64,000 nucleotides of DNA from Marsupella aquatica. Its lineage: Eukaryota > Marchantiophyta. The DNA lies in contig OZ316891.1 of NCBI GenBank assembly GCA_973895155.1, positions 22,010,001 through 22,074,000 on the forward strand, in the 5' to 3' direction. Below are positions 48,361-59,566 of the stretch, one piece after another; position 1 is the stretch's first letter; every line of letters begins with the position of its first letter. The notes under the pieces were generated by a model, which was not told the DNA's origin, ran no database searches, and worked only from the letters and a program-made list of their open reading frames with translations. The position numbers were made by a program, and so were the translations under genes.

Positions 48361-48957
48361 AAGAAAATGGATGGCCAGAATAACAATAATTTGAGATATT
48401 TCCTTTGAGCCCCTATATGGGCTTCTGAAATGGAGGGACAACAAGAAAATGGAGGGACAACAAGAAAATGGATGGCCAAAATAACAATAATTACTAACCT
48501 CCCATGGAAAACTCCTTCCAAAATTGCTGGAAGCACGTGGTGCCACATCAGCAGTATTGGTCACAAAGAAGAAGGGTTCATTATACAAAAAATACCAAAC
48601 AAGACTATGTGTGTTTGAGACAAGATAGTAAAAAAAATAGTTAGGCCTTGTAATTGTACAAACAATGTAAAATTTAAAAGTAACTTTTCAAATAAACAAA
48701 AAAAGGTGAAAAGAAATTAACCATTGGATGGATTATGATTGATACGTCAGTGTTTTCCAGTAGATTATATGGAGTTTTTTGAATCTGAATGGATGGCCGC
48801 ATCTCAGAATTTTGAAAATCCACTAATATGACTGAGGGGACTGGTTTTCCTTTTTCTTTACTTAATATTCCAAAGTTTTGGGTGTAAATTTTTCCAGCCA
48901 TAGATCTCAGAGAGACTTTTCTTTTGAGCCCCATATTGCATCAAACAACATAGGCGC

Positions 48958-49347
48958 CCTGGTTTGAGCCTGATGGTCAACTTGACGTCTTGCCCGACAA
49001 GTAAAATCATGAAATGATGGCCCAAAAATGGCCCATTTGATGCATATTCTGAGTTATTCCCCGGCCATTCTCAAAATTTCCCGAACTCCGTCCCAACCCG
49101 GTCCTGGGGTCCCCGAGACTCCCCCAGTCTAGCCAGCCGTTCCCCCAGTTTGGGGTCAAGGCATGCCCCGACCTGGCCAGAACCCCCCTGCCAGAACCCC
49201 CCCAAATCCAGCCCTGAACCCCGCTTAAACCCGGCCCGAACCTGCCACTACGCCCCGACCCTGACCCCGGGAGACCAGGCGACTGGGTGTCCGGATGACG
49301 GGAGGACAGGGTCGAGACCCCCAATATGCCCATCATTGCCAAACCCG
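48958..49347. mobile_element. Second copy of the 9-bp-TSD transposon family
   Basis: The left 80 bp (CCTGGTTTGAGCC, then GGTCAACTTGACG, then TTGCCCGACA) match the reverse complement of the right end of the element at 14587-15223. The right end (CCAAACCCGG) inverts to CCGGGTTTGG. TAGGCGC lies directly outside both ends (48951-48957 and 49350-49356), in keeping with a 9-bp duplication that has mutated at two places. The interior is C-rich on this strand, so the element is inverted relative to the first copy. Confidence 0.62.
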
Positions 49348-51119
49348 GGTAGGCGCAAGGGCAGGTGGAGATCCAATGGCTCTTGGGAGGCGGAGGAAGC
49401 GCCTTGCGTCCTTCAAGGGAGGTTCAGTCTTTGAATGAGCTCTCCAGGTAACCGGGAAACCTCCTGAGGCTCTTGTACATTTATGCATGGTTTAATATTA
49501 ATTTGGGCACGCATCAATAAGGTCTGGGCAGCCTCCACTCCTTCCATATTTATGTTGCTTGCCACGCCTTGCCGTGTCTCTTGCACCCTCTCACATCTAT
49601 AGCCCTGACCCTAAAACCAGAGACCCTAAAACTTGAGCCTGGCCCCGTCCTTTGACCCTGACCCCGACCCTGCCCCTAAGCCCTGCCAGACCCCCCGGTC
49701 CCTGCCACCGGTCGTGGCTCACGAGCCATTGCCGGCTCACACTGGGTCCCATTCACAAACCACCAATACGCATATCCAGTGTCACCGACCAAGGGGTGAA
49801 ATTGTTAGGGTTTACTCTAGGCTTGGGTTAACTTATAGTTTTTAGGCTAATTAAACCACCATAAGGGTGTTAATGGTGATTGGTCACAGCTCTAGTATCT
49901 AGCATATAGAGGGGCTAGGGAGAGTTTCTCTTGGAAACTCATGCTCATTGTTGAGGGAGCTAGCTAGGTGCTAAGAGGGGAGTAGTATACTGACAGAGTA
50001 AACCTCTAGCATTTGGTGGACATAACCTTGACAAAGGTAATTCAGAACCACATATATCTTGTGTAGATGTGTGGATGCTTGTTGGTTGTGCTCTAATGAC
50101 TGTGTCGTACTAGTTTTCACATCAAAAATTGCATGGTTTCACGGGCTATATGTATTGGAGCATCATTATCAGACAATTTCTCTAAATGCATTTTTACTTT
50201 AAAACTAAATAATGTAATCAGTGTTTTACATCAAAATGCCTAGAGTGTTCATAAAAAATACAGTATAATTGAAAAACAAATTCACAGACAGTGTCTAAAA
50301 TCTATTTATTGCCTGAATTCTATCATCACCAAGTTAACAACCTAGGATGAGGTACTTAAACAAACTTTCCACAGCCAAGCTATTGACTGCTTTTCTGCCA
50401 CACGAGGTACATTTTAAAATAAATAATCGGACACATCTCACTGAACCGCCAGGTTCCACTAGTCATCAACATCATTCAGCTAAGTCACCTACACTAGACG
50501 TACCATTAGATTCTTACAGGATTTTACCATTAGATTCTTACACTATTTTGCATCTGTATATAATATTTCATCTTTCTACTTTCTAGGTTTGTAAGGTTTG
50601 CTTTTTGACACTCTTTTTCAGGTTGGGATTTGTCCTCTTTAGGAGGACTTTACAAGAAGTCCGGGGCACTTGGGAGTTCTTTTCACCAAAGCAAACTGGA
50701 GGGCCATTGCACACACTAAATATAATGTCCTGGGGCTAAAAGCATTTTTTGACTCCTTTTATTGCCCCCAAGGTCTTGCAAAGCCAAGTGCAGCCAATGG
50801 TGCCAGATTAATTGACTAAAAGACAGATTGAGGACCCGCTCCACCTGAATGTCATGTAATCTTTGGCTAAAGTCTTTGTAAATGTGAGAAAAGAAGATCT
50901 TATGAAGGACTTGTGGGTCCCTTTTAATCCCTTTTAGGATTCCTCCCAGAACTAAGATATCAGTTGAGGTTTCCCTTCCTCTCCAAAACCTAACAAGAAA
51001 TAGAAACTTAAGCCATCAGCATTGAAGGTCACTTTGGTCCATTCAGCCATCCTTATAGACAATAGAGGAGATCTGAAACTATTTGAAAGGTTTCTGCAGT
51101 TTGAGAGAATAGAGACAAG
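49348..51119. other. Intergenic; possible old LTR-like DNA, no gene
   Basis: A C-rich CCCTGACCCC segment at 49610-49720 may be another fragment of the same transposon family. The stretch 49800-50050 has the look of a retrotransposon LTR edge but no partner copy is present. No coding exon seen. Confidence 0.35.
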
Positions 51120-51925
51120 GGGACAGTTTTGAGATTTCGTGACTAGATTTGTGTCATAACTTTCTCCAGGAGTTTCGGATTTGGGAGTTCTGGATTGATT
51201 TGAAAAGATCATGGCGAGGCGGTGAGGATCGATATGAATTGCGCCCCAAACGGTCACCGTATGAGCGAGTTACATCAAATTTAATTTTCGCCATTTTTTC
51301 ACTTTTTCTGTGCGTTGGGCGATTTCGCGACTCAATTTGGGTTGTAACTTTCTCCGCGATTTTCGGATTTGGGAGTTCTTGACGGCTTTGGAAAGATCTT
51401 GGCGAGGCGGTGAAGATCGATACGACTTGCGCCCCAAACGGTCACCGTATGAGCGCATTAAGTCGGATTTAAGTTTCGTCGATTTTTCACTTTTTCTGCG
51501 CGTTTGGCGATTTTGGCGATTTCGCGACTCAATTTGGGTCGTAACTTTCTCCGGGAGTTTCGGATTTGGGAGTTCTTGACGGCTTTGGAAAGATCTTGGC
51601 GAGGCGGTGAAGATCGATGTGACTTGCGCCTCAAACGGTCACCGTATGAGCGAGTTACATCGGATTTAAGTTTCGCCATTTTTTCACTTTTTCTGCGCGT
51701 TTGGCGATTTCGCGATTTCGCGACTCAATTTGGGTCGTAACTTTCTCCAAGAGATTCGGATCTGGGAGTTCTTGCCGGATTTGGAAAGATCGATATGAAT
51801 TGCGCCCCAAACGGTTACCAATTGAGCGAGTTTCATCAGATTTAGGTTTCGCCGTTTTTTCACATTGGCTGCGCGTTTGGCGATCTTGGCGTTTCCACGA
51901 CTCGATTTGGGGCAACGTATGAGCG
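51120..51925 (+). repeat. Four ~196-bp tandem repeats at the 5' end of a retrotransposon
   Basis: TAACTTTCTCC followed by TTCGGATTTGGGAGTTC recurs at about 51157, 51345, 51542 and 51738, periods 188, 197 and 196 bp. Each unit also contains GATCGATA, CGCCCCAAACGGTCACCGTA and TTTCGCGACTCAATTTGGGT. The first and last copies are incomplete. The array ends about 310 bp before the first ATG of the retrotransposon frame, so it is probably its 5' UTR. Confidence 0.82.
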
Positions 51926-52236
51926 AGTCACATCGGCTTTAGGCCATCGCTTCTCCTCCAATTGGTTGTTGCCTTCGGGAGCTGTTGCCGCACGCTCAAT
52001 CTAGAGGGCGGATCTTCACTCGCGTCGACTCCCCAACGGACAGATCGACGGGCGTTTCAGCTTTGTTCCTTACTGTTCCTGCACCTGCTCAACGGTTTCC
52101 TAGGCTAGCGGTGGCGCCGTTTCTCGACCTGATGCGGTGGGCTCTCTCCATCGCCTCCCCTTTCTTTTCACATGCCTCGGTTGGGCCTTTTGTCGCTTCT
52201 TGATGCGTTTTTGCTTTTATCGGGTTGCGGCCTGTC

Positions 52237-55200
52237 ATGTCTACATTGAGAGTGTTGGCGCGGGGCAAGCGCCCAGCCCCACCCCACACTTCTCCCCCGT
52301 CCTCCCCTCCCCCTCGTGGCCGTCTTCGTGTTTGCTCTTCTTCACTGGTTCTCTCTCATCTTCGTGATGATCCCATGCCCGATGCTCTGCCAGTCCCCCC
52401 CGTCTACTGCCCACCCCATCGTCGCCCTGGCTCCTCTCCCCACCCCATTCCCCCTCCACCCATTCATCATCCTCCTCCGGCCTCCTCGTCCACATCTGTT
52501 CCACCCCCACCTCCTGTCCAGTCTTTCCCTGCTCCCTCCCCGGACGAGCGTCCCCTACATACTTGTCCTGACTGTGGATGGGTTGGCATCTCCCTCCCTC
52601 ATCATCGCGGGTGGGGCCGGTGCCATCGTCGCCAGCAAGCACAATCCCAGCCTCAGCCCCCTATTGACCCGGTTAGCTCTGCCCCTCCCTCCTTGGAGGC
52701 TCCCGAGCAGGCATGGAGTTGGGTTCGCACTCTAGACCCCCTTCCAGCCTACCATCCAGGGTACATTAGACCTCGCCTTTATAACCACATTCCTCTGGCG
52801 CTGCGCCCTATAGTTCGGTCCTCCTTGTTGCAACTCATGCAGCTTATCTTGGCGCATCCTATGGAGGTCTCCTATTGGTCTTTACTGATGCTTTTTCCAT
52901 AGTGGACTCTTACCCTCCCTAGTCATGGTGGTCGTGTGGGTCACCGTGAGACTGCCTCTCGTATCCATCGTTTTTTACGGGGAGATTGGGAGCAGCTTCA
53001 GGAAGAGTACTTTCTTCGCGCCCGGTCTTTTACCGCCCGTGCTTTGTCTGACCCAGCTCGCCACTCTCATCCCCCTGAGCATAGACGTCTTCGTCGCTCT
53101 TGTCGTTTAGCCCAGGCTGGTGAATATCGTCGGGCTGTCCAGGCCCTTTCTCCCACCACACCAGCCCCCCCTGGCGAGGTCACCTCGTTGGCCCTTCAGG
53201 ATCTCCATCCGCAGCCCCATGATCAGCTCCCTTTGTTTGTCAAGGATTTTGAGCCTGAGGAGGATCTTCAGTTTAGTAGGGACCACTTCACCTATGCCTT
53301 CCTCCATGCCCCGCGTTGTTCTGCTGGTGGCCCCTCCGGCTATGTCTTTGAGCATTTTCGTGATTTATTCCCCCCTGAGGATCCTCAGTTTGGTTTTCCA
53401 GTTTTCTTCTCCTTTTTCCAGTGTATTGCAGCCGGTCGTTTGCCTCCTCCCGTCTCTCGGCTCTTGAGTGCTTCTCGTTTATTGGCCATGGCTAAGTCTT
53501 CGCCGGGTGTTCGGCCAATTGCTATTGGGGAGGTTTTTCTTCGTCTTGTGTCTCGCACACTTTCCTCACAGTTTCGCTCTGCACTATCGGATCATCTCTC
53601 TCCACATCAGTTTGCAGTTGGCGTTCCTGGCAGTTGTGAGACGGTTATTACGGGTATTCGAGCTACATTGGACCTCCACCCTGATTGGGTTGTCCTCCAG
53701 GTTGATGTCTCTAACGTTTTTAATACGGTTTCTCGGGCAGCCATTTTTCGTGCTTTGAGGGCGGCGGATCCAGACATCCAGTCCCTGATCCCCTTTGTCC
53801 GTTGTTTTTATGGACTCGAGGCCCCACTCTTCTATAGTCATCACTCCTCTACAGGTGTGTATACCACTCTTTCCTCTGCAGAAGGTACACGTCAGGGTGA
53901 CCCTTTGGGTGGGCCTCTTTTTGCCATTGCCCATTTTACAGCTTTACGGGAAGCTGCCATGGCCCACCCCCAGTGTATCTTCCCCTCCCTTTCAGATGAC
54001 ACCCACATCATTGGTCCTCCTGCCGCGGTTACTTCTGCCCTCGCCACTCTTTCCACCCATTTGATGGGCCTCGGTTTACGAGTTCAGCCTGTGAAGAGTC
54101 GTGCATGGAGTCCAGCTGGGTTACCCTCTGATCTTGTGCTTCTCCCAGGGTTCTTACGTCCAGCCGATGGTCTTCGGGTCCTTGGCTCCCCAGTCGGTAC
54201 CGCCTCCTTTTGCTCATCTTTCATCGCTGACTCTATACAGGCTGCCTTAGCCCATACTCCTATGCTCCCTAAGTTAGCAGATTCTCAGGCAGCATTTGGG
54301 ATGTTGTTGAGGTGCATCCACCCTCGTGCGTCTTATCTGGCTAGGACGCATCCCCCTACCGAGGATCTTTGTCTCCACCTTCGAGCATTTGATGTCTCCA
54401 TTCGTCAGACCCTGGCCTCTCTTTTAGGTCCGGGTACGTTGCTCTCATCTTCGTGGCTTCATCGACAACTCAGTCTTCCTATTTCGCAGGGTGGTTTTGG
54501 GTTTACTTCCATTGAGAGCCTTGCACCTTTGGCCTTTTTGGGTGCATGGGCGGCCGCCTTCTCGTTGTTGGCCGATCGTTTTCTTATTGAGGATCGCCCT
54601 TTTTTACTTTCATCTCTCATGGAGGTAGAGGAGGGTTCCCTCCCGTTTCAGGTTCATTTGCGCGCAGCGCGGTCCTCATTACCAGATCCCGTTCGCGCCG
54701 CGTTACCTTCTTTCCAGGAGTTTTTATCCTTGGATCCCATTCGTCTTCATGCAGACCTCGCTGGGCGTATGCACACTTTCACCCTTTCCAGCATCCTCTC
54801 CGAGGCACCTGACACGGACCGAGCTTGGATTCTTTCTTCCGGAGGGAAGGGCGCAAGTGGATGGCTTCAGGCCAATCCAGTCATTCCTCATTTGCGGATG
54901 TCTTCAACGGAGTTCTCCACAGCCATGCGTCTTCGTCTGGGGCTGCCCCACCCACTTCTTGCAGGTTTACCTCCTTCTTGCACTTGTGGGAAGCCTTGTG
55001 ATGCCACAGGTGTCCATCTTCTTCGGTGCAGTTTGGGAGGTGAAACCATTATTGTTCACGACGCTGTGCGAGATGCGACTGCTCAGGTTCTCTCTGGCTC
55101 TTTGGTATGCGTGCGGCGGGAGGTGGTACTCGAGTTACCTGGTCCTCCATCACAGCGGTTACGGGTGGATCTTACCATGGTCCGTGAGGGTCAACGTACT

Positions 55201-55632
55201 TTGGCAGATGTTGTGGTGGCAAACCCATTGCGCCAAGACATCATTGGGACAGCGGCAACTACGGCAGGGGCAGCAGCGTCACGTGCGGCAACAACGAAGG
55301 AGGCCAAATATGCTGCACGAGCTTCATCCGACAACTTCCTCCCCCTTGCTGTGGAGCTATTTGGGCGTCTTCATCCTCAGTTTGATGGGCTTCTTCGGCA
55401 AGCTGCCCGGGATGTTCATGGCCGAATGGGTCCCACCGGACCCCCGCTTTCTATTTTGACCACGCACTTTCACCAACGCATTTCAGTCACCTTACAGCGT
55501 GCTCAAGCTCGGGCCATCTATCGTCGACCTCTTACAGTGGGTGCTAGTGTGCCTCCGCAGCGGCTAGCTCCCCTTGAGGATGTTCCAATCCCACTTGCCG
55601 ATCTAGTTTTGACTCTTGATGTGGACCATTAG
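52237..55632 (+). pseudogene. Retrotransposon polyprotein: zinc finger, reverse transcriptase, RLE; one in-frame TAG
   Basis: The frame is open from ATG 52237 to TAG 55630-55632 except for one TAG at 52900-52902. The N-terminal part is proline-rich with a C2H/C-type finger (HTCPDCGWVG, then GWGRCH). The reverse transcriptase has motif A QVDVSN (53701-), motif B EGTRQGDPLGGPLF and motif C LSDD (53989-54000) in place of the usual (Y/F)ADD. The C-terminal part has a CCHC knuckle (CTCGKPCDATGVHLLRC, about 54979-55029), then VDLTMVREGQRTLADVVV, then K-x2-Y and a downstream FLPLAVELFG, the layout of a restriction-like endonuclease. The TAG splits finger from RT. It may be an inactivating mutation; a neighbouring 1-base shift is also possible. 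Confidence 0.75.
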
Positions 55633-55890
55633 CTTTTTGCCACAATCGGTAGGAATGATGAGGACCTCGGTCCGCTTGGGTTAGTTTTAGTCTCTCTCTC
55701 TTTCTTGGTTTTTAGGGGTTCCCTATTGTTCATTTCTTACTTTTAGTTCCTCTTTCTTGGTGTTTAGTGGTTCCCTTTTGCTCACTTCTTTTTCGATTGG
55801 TTTTGTCCACTTGGGCCCTCTTTTGTTTGTTCATTTGTACTTTGTTTGGTCCCTTTGTATATAAAAAGTGTGTATATTTTCTTTTAATGC

Positions 55891-58469
55891 AAATGACTTA
55901 AAATAGAAATGGACCAAGAGGCCAGAAAAAGAGACCACCAAGAGAGGTGGTCTAAAATCTAAGATAAAACAGTGCTCCACATAAGCAAAAATTGGGCCCC
56001 ACTGGATTCCATGTAAGGTTGGTAACCGGTTCGGTTGAAAGTGCCCCAAACATTTTGTAAAGTGAACAGCAACAGTTTCTCCCAAATGGATATATGACTC
56101 TGATCAGATCAGATCTTGGAGACAAAAAACATGTGGAAACTGCCCCCAATGTCTTGTAAAGCCATTCTTAGACCTTTGTTTCCACCCCTTGACTTTGGTT
56201 AGCCTTTTTAAAATGAACTAGCCCAATCTTTTAATGTGCTGCATAGTATTTTCAATAGTGAGTGACGCTGAGCCAAAGTGCTATCAAACATAAGTAGGTG
56301 AGCAAAAAATCCACTTGGCATTTGGATTTCAAGGAGTGTGGGATTTGAGCAATAGTGACAAGTTGGGCACATAAAGTGCATGGTGACACTTACAAGCCCA
56401 TCCTATAATTTAGGGAAAAATGTCACCATAATTGAAACAGACTACTTGCTAGAACAACATTTGTAACAAACCATGAGAAGAGGAGACGGGAGAGGAGAAT
56501 CCTATGGGTACTTTTCTCGTTTCTTTCTAACATAATTTGCACAAAAAACATCTAGGTTTGCAATAGTACAAACTGTGTTGTCTCTCTATAAGTGCACAAT
56601 ACATAAGTGCAAAACTTGCCAACTGCAAGGAGTCCCATTTGTCCTTCTCTTTTCATGGAGTTTGCACTTAGGCCTGCAAATTGGTTTGCTAACCCAGAGC
56701 TTCACAAGTGCAAACCATGATAGCTGTAGATGAACACTTATCAATAAGCGCACAATCTGATCCATTTGTTGAAAGCAAGGCATATTTCAGTAAAGTAAAA
56801 TGTGCAGGATGGGATAGGGGACCAAATTCAGGGCACGGATGTAGAACTGAGGGTGGGGAGTTATTAGATTGATGAAGGGTAGTTGAAAACTTAACAAAGG
56901 GATGTACACCATATACTCTTATTGGTAAGACAGTGCAGATTCTATGAGTTCCACTTACCACATAGTGCACACCCCCATTTAGTGCACACCAAAGATGCAC
57001 CTTAGAGAGACTTGGCTGTAAGTACGATGAGGGCAAGTTCACTGGATTCCACCTCTCAAGAAAGTATTTGGCACTTCTGCCAAAATTTGCTAGGTTTTCT
57101 GTCTTCCACAGCCAGTTTCCCACTTGCCACAGACCCCATTTGCTAGAGTATAGCAATCATACTCAAATCTAGGGAGATCGGATGGTCATAATGTAATCTA
57201 GGAAATTAATCAGATTATCCCTAGGATCTTCTTTTTCACACAATGTAACATTTGCCGCATTGGCAAGAAAATTAAAACCTTAAAATTTAGGCTGCTCATG
57301 GCAGTCCTGATTTCCCATAAACTCATTGGGTACATGTAAACATGCACATGTGGAGAAGTGCATAAATGACATCGGTTGCACTTATAACACCAAGCCAGTG
57401 ACCAAAGGTTTGTTTTCCCAATAACAGGCTAGTTAAATATGCTTTCATTGTGACATTCCTAGTTTGCCAATACAATATATAGTATTATAATGTACAATTC
57501 CAAAAATCAGTTACAACAATGTCAGTTTTATATGCAAATTAATTGGATGGATAGACAGGTGACAGCCCAGAAATTAGTATCCATAAATCACCCCTCACAC
57601 AACCCAAGTCACAAAACTGAGGGTGAGTTAGCAAAATGCTTTGACATTAACATTGTGGAGCAGCTCTCAATCAGGGAAATTGTGTTGTACAGAACTCTTG
57701 GTGACTTAGGTTGAAGCACCTCAGAGAGACCGTCTTGCAGTCTGACCCTGTGCTCTGAGCGCTAAAGCTGGGTTCAAATATTTGGTCTAGTGTTAGCTCA
57801 ACTGGGATGGACCACATTATGGATAACTAAATTTTCTGGGTCCATTTTTGGGTCCTATCACAACAAATAGTGCATAGTGATCATCCAGAAGTGCAGGCTT
57901 GAGACTTATTAGATACGGTAAACTGTGTAAGTGCAACAGGGTAAAACAGGTCAGGTGATTAGTTCAAGCTCTAAATCACCTGGGATGGACCACTTCATGG
58001 AAAATTGTATATTCTGAGTCCATTTTCGGGTCCCTATCACAACAATAATGCATACCATGGATAAGTGCTGCCTGCATACCACAAATAAGTGCAGGCTTGA
58101 GACTTATTAGACACAGGAAACTGTATAAGTGCAACGTGGTAGAACTCACTTATTAGACACGGGAAACTGTATAAGTGCAGCATAGTAGAACTGATCAGGT
58201 GGTCGACATCCAGAGTAATGGGGAGCCATGGAGTACCAGGTACTGATCACCAAGGACGGACGAAATTTGACCGGGCCTGCACTAAGGTGAGACAAAGGAC
58301 GATGTACAGTACTTTTCACATCAACTTGCCATAGTCTGATAGTCTACATCTCTATTCCCAATGCAGCTGTATTATTTTAGCCTGTCAGTGGCGTATAGAG
58401 ATGCAGACAATAATATCAAAATGAACAAGTGCTCATAACCTGATACATTTATGGGCTACTTACATACAT
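55891..58469. other. Intergenic with a ~195-bp tandem duplication; no gene
   Basis: At 57780-58200 the phrases GGGATGGACCAC, then GGGTCC, then CACAACAA and AGTGCAGGCTTGAGACTTAT followed by GTGCAAC appear twice, with a third partial TTATTAGACACGGGAAACTG. The rest is AT-rich, without domains. The right edge (58470-58489) carries the 20-bp CAAATTAGTTAGTGGACCCC motif. Confidence 0.5.
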
Positions 58470-58696
58470 CAAATTAGTTAGTGGACCCCTACCTGTTTTT
58501 ATTCTTTTGAGATTGAAAATTGGATAGTTATTGATACAGATAAAAAATGTGTTAAAAAGTAGATAGTTATTTTTGATATAGATAAATATGTTTCCGGCAA
58601 TGACTATTTTTATTGGGACTCGTCATAATTTGTTTTTGCATGATACACCACATTGTTCTGAAAAATGAAACTTGTACTACATCACGGAAACAACTA

Positions 58697-59566
58697 TCAC
58701 ATCGCGTTGAATTTCCGCTTGGATGTGGTGGGTTGTTCCGTTGTTGTTTGGGCAGGGACGTCAGATAGCAGCCCCTGGTCGCTGCTCCTTCTCAGCCTGT
58801 CGATCAGGGACTGGGATTGCTGATGTGTCAGCCCTACCAACATATCAAGTGGCATCTTGAAATCATGCCTCAGTCTAGTCAGTTGCTCTAGACGAGCTCC
58901 CTTTGTGACCTGGATGTACTCACGCATCCCGTCCTTGTAAGTGAGCTGGTCTTCCTCGAACGGAACTGCCATGTACCTAAGAATCTCCTTCATGACACCT
59001 GCATTTGTTTTCAACACGGAGTTAGTGCTTAATGTGTGCATGAGATGGTTGAATTCATTTTTTATTGGGGGTTTTCTCTTTGTGCTTACCGGTCGCCGGT
59101 TTATCTCCGTAATGATCGTAGAAGTCGGCCTTGAACACTTTCCTCTCCTCGATCATCTTCGACAAATCTCTCCTCTTGATCCCGTTCACCATCTCAGTTG
59201 TCTCAATTCCGAGACCGTTGCCGAAAGCAATTTGTTTAGCCGTTACCTCCTCGTCAGTCCGGAAGTCATCCGATGGCAGCTCTCTCATGATCATCCTTGC
59301 CATCTCCACGGCTGTCATGGGCTGCACAGGAAAGACGTGAACAATGTGTTAGAACAATAGTGCCCGTCAATGTTAATGAATCTTGCAACTTTTGTATCAT
59401 CATTTCATTATATATCGCTTGCATCAACAATGTGAAGTATGAAGTGGACACTGTTTACCTGAACTGTTGTAGGAGTAGCGCTCGTCGGATTGCTATTTGC
59501 GCCTGCTATCGTTTCTCGTTGTTGTTGTGATGCCTTCGCTGCCTTGTTGCCTTTGGTGGTCGACAT
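58697..59566 (-). CDS. Helitron accessory ORF of unknown function, 3 exons
   Basis: Exons 59566-59459, 59321-59090 and 58998-58697, all GT-AG with matching phases (0, then 1), give 213 residues. The N-terminus is Lys/Gln/Thr-rich (MSTTKGNKAAKASQQQ). The middle is mixed helical (AVEMARMIMRELPSDDF, then MVNGIKRRDLSKMIEERK). The C-terminus has LTHQQSQSLIDRLRRSS and ends KRKFNAM. I do not recognise a family. The first 74 bases overlap the end of the helicase frame in another frame on the same strand. Position immediately after the helicase and in the same direction suggests it belongs to the Helitron. The intact splice sites contrast with the broken Rep/helicase. Confidence 0.5.

Larger units (their letters stand above)
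51120..55890 (+). mobile_element. Non-LTR retrotransposon with restriction-like endonuclease
   Basis: The unit comprises a 5' tandem array, one long frame (52237-55632) and a 3' UTR with two similar TTTCTTGGTTTTTAGGGGTTCC-like lines to about 55890. There are no LTRs and no integrase. The endonuclease follows the reverse transcriptase, as in R2/NeSL/CRE-type elements and unlike L1 or RTE. Exact ends and any target-site duplication are not determined. Confidence 0.7.

Noticed and set aside
51120-51925. CRISPR-like array
   Set aside because: Units of about 196 bp are repeated throughout, with no short repeat/unique spacer alternation, in a eukaryotic sequence.
57745-57815. tRNA-like box sequences (GGTTCAAAT and TAGCTCAACTGGG)
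   Set aside because: The B-like box precedes the A-like box and no cloverleaf can be drawn; at most a fragment of a tRNA-derived repeat.
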